From: Kineosporia sp. NBRC 101731
Lineage (GTDB): Bacteria > Actinomycetota > Actinomycetes > Actinomycetales > Kineosporiaceae
Reading direction: 5' to 3'
Assembly (NCBI RefSeq): GCF_030269305.1
Contig: NZ_BSTC01000009.1
Coordinates: forward strand, 248,001-312,000
DNA length: 64,000 nt
The notes below the pieces were generated by a model. The model saw nothing but the letters and a program-made list of their open reading frames with translations, was not told the DNA's origin and did not search any database. The position numbers and the translations under genes are program-made. Each line of letters begins with the position of its first letter. Position 1 is the stretch's first letter. Shown piece after piece: positions 56,874 through 64,000 of this stretch.

Positions 56874-58031
56874 ATGAGCGACTGGCTACGCCGGTTCATC
56901 CGTGACCACCCCGTCCTGCCTGATCTGATAGTGGTGGCTACTGCTCTGGTCGCGGCCGGGGCCTCGGTGTACTACGTGGCCGAACAGATGGGATGGGGCT
57001 GGGCCCTGCCCCTCGCGATCGCGCCTGCGCTCGCTCTGTTCCGGCGTCGTCAGGAACCTTTCGCCGTGTTGGGAGTCGGGGTCGCGGCGGAGCTGGTGCA
57101 GTGGGTGTTCGGGCTTCCGGTCAACGGGGCACAGGTTGCTCTCCTGCTCAGCCTGTACACGATCGCCCGGTGCGAACCGGCCCGCTCCGGCCGGGTCGCG
57201 CTCGGGGTGTGCCTGGCCCTGGTCATGATCGCTCCGCTACGCCAGCCGTACCAGGGGCCGGTCAACACTGTTCTCCAGTTTCTCTGCGTGCTCGTGGTCT
57301 GGGTTCTCGGCACGAACGTTGCTCTTCGGCAGGGGTATCTGCGGGCTCTGGAAGAGAGGGCCTCCCGGCTAGAACTGGAGCGGGACACCGCGGTACTCAC
57401 CGCCACGCTGACCGAGCGCGCCCGGATCGCTCGCGAGATGCATGATGTGGTGGCCCATCACGTGAGTGTCATGGTGGTGCAGGCCGAAGGGGCGAGCTGG
57501 GCTATTGACACGGCGCCGGACCAGGCGCGGGCCGCGGTCGTAACGATCGCCGACACCGGGCGGTCGACTCTGGCTGAACTCCGGCGTCTTCTGGGAGTGC
57601 TGAGAGGCAACGAGGGGAAATCCGCTGCGCCACAACCTGGTCTTGATGACATCCGGGCCCTGGTCGAACGGTTCCAGCTGAGTGGACTGAACGTCGGCCT
57701 CGAAGCAGGACCGGATCCGGAGTTGGTGCCGGAAAGTGTTCAGCTGGCGACGTACCGGGTCGTGCAGGAGGGATTGACGAACGTGCTGAAGCATGTGGGC
57801 GCGGGAACACCAGCCCAGGTGGCTGTTCGTCTCGCCGATGGGGAGATCCAGGTGGAGATCAGGAATGAGGGACGCGGAAGTCCGCCGATCGTCTCCGTCG
57901 ATGAGAGGGCGGGTCACGGACTCATCGGGATTCGTGAGCGTGCTGCCCTTTTCGGTGGTCGGACGGACATCGGCCACGATCCGCACGGCGGTTTCGTCGT
58001 CCGGGCCTGGTTCCCGGTGGGCGTGGCATGA
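56874..58031 (+). CDS. NarL-class sensor histidine kinase
   Basis: A 385-residue kinase. Four to six transmembrane helices lie in residues 15-145, then a HisKA_3 domain with H-box AREMHDVVAHHVSVMV (His190) and an intact ATPase with N-box QEGLTNVLKH, DERAGHGLIGIRER and GGFVVRAWFP. There is no large sensory loop, as in 'intramembrane-sensing' kinases beside ABC exporters. It overlaps the response-regulator gene by 4 bases and starts 9 bp after the permease gene. Confidence 0.9.
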   Translation: MSDWLRRFIRDHPVLPDLIVVATALVAAGASVYYVAEQMGWGWALPLAIAPALALFRRRQEPFAVLGVGVAAELVQWVFGLPVNGAQVALLLSLYTIARCEPARSGRVALGVCLALVMIAPLRQPYQGPVNTVLQFLCVLVVWVLGTNVALRQGYLRALEERASRLELERDTAVLTATLTERARIAREMHDVVAHHVSVMVVQAEGASWAIDTAPDQARAAVVTIADTGRSTLAELRRLLGVLRGNEGKSAAPQPGLDDIRALVERFQLSGLNVGLEAGPDPELVPESVQLATYRVVQEGLTNVLKHVGAGTPAQVAVRLADGEIQVEIRNEGRGSPPIVSVDERAGHGLIGIRERAALFGGRTDIGHDPHGGFVVRAWFPVGVA

Positions 58032-58696
58032 TCCGGGTCGCGCTGGTGGACGACCAGGAACTCGTGCGCACCGGTTTCCGGATGGTGATCCAGGCTCAAT
58101 CAGACATGGAGGTGGTCGGTGAGGCCGCGGACGGGCTGAAAGCCCTCGATCTACTGAGGGGTGTCCGGGCCGATGTCGTCCTCATGGACGTACGGATGCC
58201 CCATCTGGACGGGGTCGAGACCACCCGCCGCCTGCTCGGAGCCGGAAGCGCACCGCATGTCATCATCCTCACCACTTTCGACCTGGATGAGTACGCCTAC
58301 GCCGGGCTCCAGGCCGGAGCGAGCGGCTTCCTGCTGAAAGACGTTCCCTCGGCCGAACTGCTGTACGGGGTCCGGGCTGTGGCCGGTGGTGACGCCATCG
58401 TCGCCCCGAGCACCACCCGCCGCCTGCTGGAGCATTTCGTGCCGCAGTTCGATGCTGCAGCCGGGGCGCATCAGCACCGCGGTGCCCGGCTCGATCTGCT
58501 CACCGAACGGGAGCGCGACGTTCTGGTCCTGATGGCGCGGGGCCTGCCGAACAGCGAGATCGCCGAGTACTTGGTGATCGCGGAGGCTACGGCCAAGACC
58601 CACGTGCACCGCATCCTGACCAAACTTGGTCTACGCGACCGGGTGCAGGCTGTGGTGCTCGCGTACGAGACCGGGCTGGTCCGCCCGAGCGGCTGA
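58028..58696 (+). CDS. LuxR/NarL-type response regulator
   Basis: A 222-residue regulator. The receiver domain has the acidic pair Asp8-Asp9, phospho-acceptor Asp54 (VVLMDVRMP), a Thr in ILTTF and a Lys in FLLKDV. The C-terminal LuxR helix-turn-helix reads LTERERDVLVLMARGLPNSE, then TAKTHVHRILTKLGLRDR. It is the partner of the overlapping kinase gene and probably controls the operon's own ABC exporter. Confidence 0.92.
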   Translation: MIRVALVDDQELVRTGFRMVIQAQSDMEVVGEAADGLKALDLLRGVRADVVLMDVRMPHLDGVETTRRLLGAGSAPHVIILTTFDLDEYAYAGLQAGASGFLLKDVPSAELLYGVRAVAGGDAIVAPSTTRRLLEHFVPQFDAAAGAHQHRGARLDLLTERERDVLVLMARGLPNSEIAEYLVIAEATAKTHVHRILTKLGLRDRVQAVVLAYETGLVRPSG

Positions 58697-58707
58697 CGGC
58701 CGGCCGG

Positions 58708-61032
58708 TTACGGCAACCGAGAGGACGCAGGAACTGCAGCCCACCACCCGGCCAGTACCCCGGGCGGGACGGGCCGGGAGAACAGGAAGCCCTGGCCGTA
58801 CCGATAACCCAGTTCCTGCAGGAGGCGGCACTGTTCCTCGGTCTCGATGCCCTCGGCGACCGAGGCCAGGTCCAGGGCGTTGGCCATCTGGCTCACGGCG
58901 GTGGCGACCGCGGCCTGCCGGCCGACGGTGGTGATCGACTCCACGAACGAGCGGTCCAGCTTGAGCGTGGTGACCGGGCAGGTGAGCAGCAGGCCGAGCG
59001 AGGAGGCCGCAGTACCGAAGTCGTCCAGGGCGAGCCGGACGCCCATCTCGCGCAGGCGGAGCATCGCGTCGGTGGACTCCTGGTCGCCCAGGACGGCGGT
59101 CTCCGTCACCTCGATGCTGAGGTTGGCCGCCGACATCTCGTTCTCGGCGAGCACCTTCAGCACCTCGTCGACGAACGTTCCGGTGCGCAGCTGACGACCG
59201 GCGACGTTGACCCCGATGACCAGGTGGTCGGCCTGGGGGTGGGCCTGCCGCCAGGCGGCGCCCTGGCGGCAGGCCTCGCCGAGAGCCCAGCGCCCGATGG
59301 GCACGATCAGCCCGGACTTCTCGGCCAGCGGGATGAAGTCGGAGGGGTTGATCAGGCCGCGGGTGGGGTGTTGCCACCGGATCAGGGCCTCGACACCGGT
59401 CATCTCCATGTCGTCCAACCGCACGATCGGCTGGTACTCCAGGGTGAACTGTCCTTCGTCGAGAGCGGTGGACATCTCGCGGACCAGGTCGGCCTCGCCG
59501 TTGATACGCATACCCATCTCGTCGGTGTACAGCGCCCACATGCCCTTGCCCCGCTGCTTGGCCTCGTACATGGCGATGTCGGCGTTCTTCAGCAGGGTCG
59601 ACGGATCGAAACCGGTCTGGGCCACGGCGATGCCGATGCTGGCCCGGACGGCGACGCTGTGCTCGAGCACGTCCACGTCGTCGGCGAAGTTGCGCAGGAT
59701 GTTCTCCGAGACCGAGAGGGCATCGCTGAGACCCGCGGCCGGCAGCAGTACCGCGAACTCGTCACCGCCCAGCCGGGACACCAGGTCGCCGGGCCGGACC
59801 GCTCCCTCGAGCCGCTGGGCCACCGAGACCAGCAGGGCGTCACCCGCGGCGTGGCCCATGGTGTCGTTGACCGTCTTGAAGTCGTCGAGGTCGATGAGCA
59901 AGACCGTGTGGGGCAGTTCCGGAGGGAGCAGACCCATCTCCTCCTGGAACCGCGTGCGGTTGACGAGGTCGGTGAGGGCGTCGTGCGTCGCCTGATAGCG
60001 CAGCAACGCGTCCTGGCCCTTCAGATCTCCGAGCGCGACGTCGAGACGCCGGATGAGACGGGTGTTGTCCTGGAAGGCGATCAGCTGCCGCCCGGCCACC
60101 AGGGCGGTGATCACCATGACGCCGGTGATCGCTCCCCACAGCTGGATGGACACGTCGGAGGGGAGCACCAGGAAGAACATCACGAAGGTGAACGCGACCA
60201 TGCTGTACGGCAGCAGGCTGTAGGGCCGGCGCTTGGGGCGCGGTTCGTTGCCCGAGATCCGGACCGTGACCTCCTGGATACGGGGGCCCACCGCGATCAG
60301 GAGCGAGGGCATCAGCCGGATGGCGAAGGCGTACGGCTGGTCCTGCTGGTCGAAGAGATTGAGCAGGAAGGTGCTCAGTCCCTGGACGATCGGGGCGGCG
60401 ACCATCGGCCAGGCGGCGATCCGGTCCATCGGCGGTGCGGGGCACAGGGCCACCTTGGTCGCCGCGAACGCGGCCACGATCACCAGGGCCACGGTGAGAC
60501 TGGCGGTAGCCCGGTCGGTGCTGCGGTCGATCGGGTTGACCGCGAAACACCAGGCCAGTACGGCTCCGCCGACCAGGACCGTGGCCGAGTCCATCCAGAA
60601 GATGACCTTCTCCCGGCCCGACTGCGGCCCCTGGGGGAAGATCAGGCAGGCCAGTACGTTGCTCGACATACCGACTGCGAAGAACGCGCTCTGGACGGCA
60701 CCGCCGTCCATCGAGGGCCGGTCGAGACCGAGCACCATCGCCGACGCCTGATAGCTGTCGCCGATGGTGAAAGCGGTGCCGGCGAAGGCGATGAACGACC
60801 AGAAGCGCCGGTACCGGACCGGTGCCAGGTGCCGGAGACGCCACGCGCCGACGGCCAGCGCCGCGTCCATCGGGAGCTGGCCGATCCAGTAGATCTGGGC
60901 CCGGCGGGTGACATCGCCGGGAAAGGCCAGGAACAAGAAGGCGAGCACCAGGGTCAGGGCCACCAGCGCGCGCAGCACCGGATCACGCAGGAGACTGGTC
61001 AGCGGACGCAGCGGTACAGCCTGCTCAGCCAC
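58708..61032 (-). CDS. Membrane GGDEF-EAL protein (c-di-GMP synthesis and breakdown)
   Basis: A 774-residue protein with about eight to ten N-terminal transmembrane helices (residues 20-320), then GGDEF and EAL domains. RLGGDEFAVLL lies near residue 420 with an RPGD inhibitory site just before it. The EAL part has GVEALIRWQHP near residue 547, GVNVAGRQL, SIEVTETAV, DDFGTAASSL (Ala where Gly is usual), TLKLDRSFV and VAEGIETEEQ, so the catalytic residues look complete. Both activities are plausible. GTG 61032 was chosen for GAGGAGG about 8 bases upstream; the frame is open 53 codons further. Confidence 0.85.
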   Translation of the reverse strand: MAEQAVPLRPLTSLLRDPVLRALVALTLVLAFLFLAFPGDVTRRAQIYWIGQLPMDAALAVGAWRLRHLAPVRYRRFWSFIAFAGTAFTIGDSYQASAMVLGLDRPSMDGGAVQSAFFAVGMSSNVLACLIFPQGPQSGREKVIFWMDSATVLVGGAVLAWCFAVNPIDRSTDRATASLTVALVIVAAFAATKVALCPAPPMDRIAAWPMVAAPIVQGLSTFLLNLFDQQDQPYAFAIRLMPSLLIAVGPRIQEVTVRISGNEPRPKRRPYSLLPYSMVAFTFVMFFLVLPSDVSIQLWGAITGVMVITALVAGRQLIAFQDNTRLIRRLDVALGDLKGQDALLRYQATHDALTDLVNRTRFQEEMGLLPPELPHTVLLIDLDDFKTVNDTMGHAAGDALLVSVAQRLEGAVRPGDLVSRLGGDEFAVLLPAAGLSDALSVSENILRNFADDVDVLEHSVAVRASIGIAVAQTGFDPSTLLKNADIAMYEAKQRGKGMWALYTDEMGMRINGEADLVREMSTALDEGQFTLEYQPIVRLDDMEMTGVEALIRWQHPTRGLINPSDFIPLAEKSGLIVPIGRWALGEACRQGAAWRQAHPQADHLVIGVNVAGRQLRTGTFVDEVLKVLAENEMSAANLSIEVTETAVLGDQESTDAMLRLREMGVRLALDDFGTAASSLGLLLTCPVTTLKLDRSFVESITTVGRQAAVATAVSQMANALDLASVAEGIETEEQCRLLQELGYRYGQGFLFSRPVPPGVLAGWWAAVPASSRLP

Positions 61033-61380
61033 CGTCGAGTCCTCCTCGCGAATACCTATGCCCCACGTCATCGGCTTCCGCACCGTGATTCTTGACATCT
61101 CAGGCACGGAACGGGCCCCTGGCGTCCTGAAGGATCGGGGACGGGTGTCCGTGCATGAGTTCCTCTCCCACCGGGCGTGTTGCTGAGGCAACTAGTTCCG
61201 GGCGATCCATCGACCGGAGACCGGCGGTGTTGAGTCGTCACCGTCTCCCTGAAGGGCGGACACCCAGATGGACCAGTATGTCACTCTGGGTCAGAACGCC
61301 CAGGTCGACGGTTCTCGAGGGTTATGCCGGTAACTGCCCTTAAGTACTATGGGCGGCTCCTGAGATGGGGGAGGGCCATG
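61033..61380. other. Gap: divergent promoter region
   Basis: About 350 bp between the GGDEF-EAL start and the EspC-like start. No gene is supported. TACTAT at 61345-61350 could be a -10 for the EspC-like gene, without a good -35. Confidence 0.35.
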
Positions 61381-61689
61381 ATGAAGGGGCAGTTCAGTGT
61401 GCTCGTGGGGGAACTACGAGCATCCGGGGGCAAGGCCGAGTCGGCGGCCGGTGTGGTCGGCAAGCTCGATCCCGGCAGTGAGCTGGAATCGGCGGGGAAG
61501 GGGATCCCCGGTGCCGACAGCATCACGGCGCTGACCCAGGTGGGCAGCAAGTGGGAGAGCCACCTCACGTCCTGGCGCGACCAGATGCAGACCTTCGGCG
61601 AGCACCTGGACGTCGCGGCCGACGACTACCAGCGAGGGGACGACGTGGGCGCCGAAGAGTTCTCGAAGCTGGTTCCCGGGGGTCCCTGA
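61381..61689 (+). CDS. EspC/WXG100-like small T7SS substrate
   Basis: A 102-residue helical protein. The N-terminal FSVLVGELRASGGKAESAAG, the central GSKWESHLTSWRDQM turn and the C-terminal LDVAADDYQRGDD fit the EspC-like ESX substrate group, here as a solitary gene. GGGGAGGG lies 5 bases before ATG 61381; ATG 61378 is the alternative but too close. No secretion genes are nearby. An 18-bp-arm palindrome follows 38 bp after the stop. Confidence 0.6.
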   Translation: MKGQFSVLVGELRASGGKAESAAGVVGKLDPGSELESAGKGIPGADSITALTQVGSKWESHLTSWRDQMQTFGEHLDVAADDYQRGDDVGAEEFSKLVPGGP

Positions 61690-61726
61690 GAGCGGCGCAC
61701 GTCCTCGTGGCAAGGGGGCGTGCGCG

Positions 61727-61774
61727 ATGTGTACACCTGGTACAAGCGGTACCGGATGTACCAGGTGTACACAT
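61727..61774. repeat. Long perfect palindrome, 18-bp arms
   Basis: ATGTGTACACCTGGTACA (61727-61744) and TGTACCAGGTGTACACAT (61757-61774) are perfect inverted arms around a 12-base spacer that itself holds GGTACC. It is AT-richer than its surroundings and has no T-run. It may be an operator, a recombination site or a stable RNA hairpin after the EspC-like gene. Confidence 0.9.
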
Positions 61775-61853
61775 GGCGAACCCGGCCACCCGGGATCGGC
61801 CGACCTCGAGGGCCCCGCCCTACGGGTGAAGGGGCGAGGCGGAAGAAGAGCCC

Positions 61854-61976
61854 TCAGTTCTCCGGGATCACGGTGTCGAACCGCTCCGGACGCGGGACGT
61901 CCGGGTCCGGGCCACTGCGCACGCCGGCGTCGAGGGCGTCGATCGCGGCCAGGTCCGGCGCGGACAGCTCGAATTC
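61854..61976 (-). pseudogene. Aldo/keto reductase C-terminal remnant
   Basis: Forty codons ending at 61854 read EFELSAPDLAAIDALDAGVR and then a GPDPD segment, the typical C-terminus of aldo/keto reductases of the 2,5-diketogluconate reductase type. The catalytic barrel is absent; the fragment begins inside the stop codon of the GGDEF gene, suggesting a deletion that removed the rest of the gene. Confidence 0.6.
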
Positions 61977-63528
61977 AGTCGACCTCGACCCGCTCCCGGC
62001 GGCGGTGCTTCATGGCGTAGAGCCCCTCGTCGGCCCGGGTGCTGAGGTGCTCGGCCGATTCTCCCGGCCGTCGTTCGGCAGACCCCACGCTGAATCCGAC
62101 CCCTTCCGGGTACGACCAGGCGGCCGAGAGCCGGTCCAGGATCGCCCGGGCGACCTCCGAACTGCCGCGCGTCAGCACGGCGAACTCGTCGCCACCGATC
62201 CGGCAGGCCAGGTCGGTGTCCCGCACGGAGGCCGTCAGCGACGAGGCGAAGGCCTGAAGCACCCGGTCCCCGGCCGAATGTCCCTGGGTGTCGTTGACCC
62301 CCTTGAAACGATCCAGGTCGAACAGCAGAAGGAGGGCGTCGTCCTCCAGGTTCGCCATGGCCTGCTCGAAGGCCCGCCGGTTCGAGACCCCGGTGAGCGG
62401 GTCCGTGGTCGCGGCCCGGTCGAGCTCCTCCACGTGCCGCACCCGCATCAGTACCGGCCCGGCCTGCAGCGAGAGCAGTTCCATCACCTGGGCGTCGAAG
62501 GGGTCCAGCTCGTTCACCGGCCTCGTCCAGAAGGCCACCATCACCCCGGCCAGCTGGTCGACGACCTCGACCGGGAGGAAGAGCGCCGAGGCCCAGCTCG
62601 TTTCGTTCCCGGTCGTCGGCAGGCTCACGGGAGAGTGCCGGGCATCGGGGACGAACAGGGGACGCCGGTCCCGGGTGACGGCACCGATGCCCGACTCGGG
62701 TGGGTGGTCACCGGACTGCACCGCGGCCACTTCCGAACCGAGCCCGGCGCCGCCCCGGGCGGTCAGCGAGGTGTCCCGCGCACTCGGCGGGCCGAACCGG
62801 TCGGCCACCAGGGTCACGACCCCGTCGGCACCGAGCAGGTCCAGCGCCTGCTCGCTGACCAGGCGGGCGGCCTCCGACTCGGAGTGGGCCGAGAGCAGTG
62901 GCCGCACCCCGGCGTGCAGGTGCTCCAGTTTCACGCGTTGCCGGTGCTGAGCCGCCATCGCGGCGGCGATCAGCTCACCGATCAGGGCGGCGAACAGGAT
63001 CGTCCCGGTGATCTCGACCAGGCTGTCGCGTTGCAGACCGAACCCGGCGACCGCCGCCAGCAGGGCCAGACTCACCCCGGCCACCTTCGCGGTCTGCCCC
63101 GGTCTCAGCACCAGCCCGGCATACCCCAGGGCCAGCAGGTAGATCGCCTGGTAGTGACCGAGCATGTTCGAAGAGCCGGAGCCGAGCGTGGTGAAGAAGG
63201 CGCTCGGCAGCACCGGCCAGATCAGCACCGAGTCGGGAACGCGCTGCCAGGGCAGCACCATCAGGGTGAGGGCCACCACGGCGACCGCGATCGCCACGAC
63301 CGTCTGCGACACCGGCGGATCGGGCGTCTGCCAGACGATCAGCGCACCGTAGACGGCGCCGCCCAGGTAGAGACAGGCCCCGATCCGCCCCTTGCGCTGC
63401 CGCTGGGAGTCGGCGTCCAGTCCTGCGGCGAACCAGCGACTGAGACTCCCGAACAGACCCGTTGCCGCGCGTCGGCTGGCTGCGCGGTCCTGGCTCACCA
63501 GGTGCCTGTCGGCCTGGCCGCTGAACAT
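61975..63528 (-). CDS. GAF-GGDEF diguanylate cyclase
   Basis: A 517-residue membrane protein. Several transmembrane helices lie in residues 45-190, a GAF-like domain in about 205-365, and a GGDEF domain at the C-terminus with CRIGGDEFAVL near residue 449 and the inhibitory site RDTD just upstream. It should make c-di-GMP. ATG 63528 lacks a clear ribosome-binding site, so a later start is possible. The aldo/keto reductase remnant abuts its stop. Confidence 0.85.
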   Translation of the reverse strand: MFSGQADRHLVSQDRAASRRAATGLFGSLSRWFAAGLDADSQRQRKGRIGACLYLGGAVYGALIVWQTPDPPVSQTVVAIAVAVVALTLMVLPWQRVPDSVLIWPVLPSAFFTTLGSGSSNMLGHYQAIYLLALGYAGLVLRPGQTAKVAGVSLALLAAVAGFGLQRDSLVEITGTILFAALIGELIAAAMAAQHRQRVKLEHLHAGVRPLLSAHSESEAARLVSEQALDLLGADGVVTLVADRFGPPSARDTSLTARGGAGLGSEVAAVQSGDHPPESGIGAVTRDRRPLFVPDARHSPVSLPTTGNETSWASALFLPVEVVDQLAGVMVAFWTRPVNELDPFDAQVMELLSLQAGPVLMRVRHVEELDRAATTDPLTGVSNRRAFEQAMANLEDDALLLLFDLDRFKGVNDTQGHSAGDRVLQAFASSLTASVRDTDLACRIGGDEFAVLTRGSSEVARAILDRLSAAWSYPEGVGFSVGSAERRPGESAEHLSTRADEGLYAMKHRRRERVEVD

Positions 63529-63621
63529 TCAAGGATCTTGCCGACCTCAGGCCACCCAGTGGTGCGTCCCGGTCCACAGGCGTTAGATGAAGGGATCAAG
63601 GCTAGGGTCGGCCGTCCTCGC

Positions 63622-64000
63622 CTACGGGGTCGTCGTCCTCAATCCCTGGTCGATGAACCGCACCATCCAGGTGAAACTGTCGTCGACGTCGATGCCGATC
63701 CGAAAGCCGCCGGTCGCCTCCAGGATCGCGAAGCCGTGAAGAATGCTGCGCAGCAGCCGCAGTACGTGGATCTCCTGATCGGGATCGAGCCGGTACCCGC
63801 GCAGCATGGCGGTCCAGGAGGCGAGCAGCCGGTCGACGGCCGGGTGGAGCGGGTCTTCGGCCCCGTTCGGCCGGGCCACGTTGCCTGCCGTGTACCGGCC
63901 GGGGTGTTTCAGTGCGTACGTGCGCATGGCGTTCGCGCCGGCGACCAGGGCATCGCGACCGGCTCGTCCCCGGGTGGCCTCACCGATCGTGTCGGCGATC
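63622..64000 (-). CDS. TetR family regulator, C-terminal part, cut by window end
   Basis: The last 125 codons of a minus-strand gene are open to the window edge. RAGRDALVAGANAMRTYALK, then HPGRY, and the final FTWMVRFIDQGL match the WHG-type C-terminal ligand-binding domain of TetR regulators. The DNA-binding half lies outside the window. Confidence 0.7.
   Translation of the reverse strand, partial: IADTIGEATRGRAGRDALVAGANAMRTYALKHPGRYTAGNVARPNGAEDPLHPAVDRLLASWTAMLRGYRLDPDQEIHVLRLLRSILHGFAILEATGGFRIGIDVDDSFTWMVRFIDQGLRTTTP

Noticed and set aside
59224-61095. 623-codon plus-strand open frame
   Set aside because: Antisense shadow of the GGDEF-EAL gene, whose motifs are complete.

Overview
This is a 64 kb piece of a high-GC actinomycete chromosome. 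The evidence is the GC-rich codon use, frequent GTG starts, MmpL-type transporters, EspC-like type VII secretion (T7SS) substrates and a tRNA with an encoded CCA. Two PL1 and one PL9 secreted pectate lyases with Thr/Pro linkers fit a plant-litter actinomycete, and Kineosporiaceae is my tentative guess. No rRNA, CRISPR array or intact insertion sequence was seen.

Layout. (1) 1-18963: the 3' end of one giant gene, at least 6,320 codons and open at the window edge. I find no cysteine in it. It has about eleven Ser/Thr-rich beta-like modules, two metzincin-like zinc-protease motifs with Met-turns, six dispersed copies of a 65-70 residue repeat, acidic linkers and an Asp/Ser tail. (2) 19190-28567: a pectinolytic locus (PL1 with an F5/8C-like domain, PL9, second PL1), split by tRNA-Ala(GGC) and a gene-poor stretch holding an ATP-grasp pseudogene and an AbiE type IV toxin-antitoxin pair with an iterated operator. 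(3) 29450-36028: a DUF2993/LmeA-like protein and an MMPL transporter, then a tightly coupled four-gene cassette that looks T7SS-associated. (4) 36098-41583: two secreted proteins (one RTX), a Nudix hydrolase and a histidine-kinase-like protein whose ATP-binding motifs look lost. (5) 41637-44643: a divergent MMPL/TetR pair around a repeated operator. (6) 44677-52045: a compact minus-strand operon of HerA-like ATPase, Mre11/SbcD, Rad50/SbcC and a NurA-like nuclease, which is the archaeal DNA-end-resection gene set. (7) 52202-58696: DinB-like protein, GNAT, third MMPL transporter, and an ABC transporter/two-component operon. (8) 58708-64000: two GGDEF proteins flanking an EspC-like gene and an 18-bp-arm palindrome, an aldo/keto-reductase remnant, and a TetR gene cut by the window end.

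Working together: the pectate lyases form a secreted pectin-degrading set; HerA, Mre11, Rad50 and NurA are expected to process DNA ends; ABC ATPase, permease, kinase and response regulator form a sensing/efflux unit; TetR probably represses the divergent MMPL pump. The giant protein is the least explained item. All family names come from reading motifs; no database search was run.
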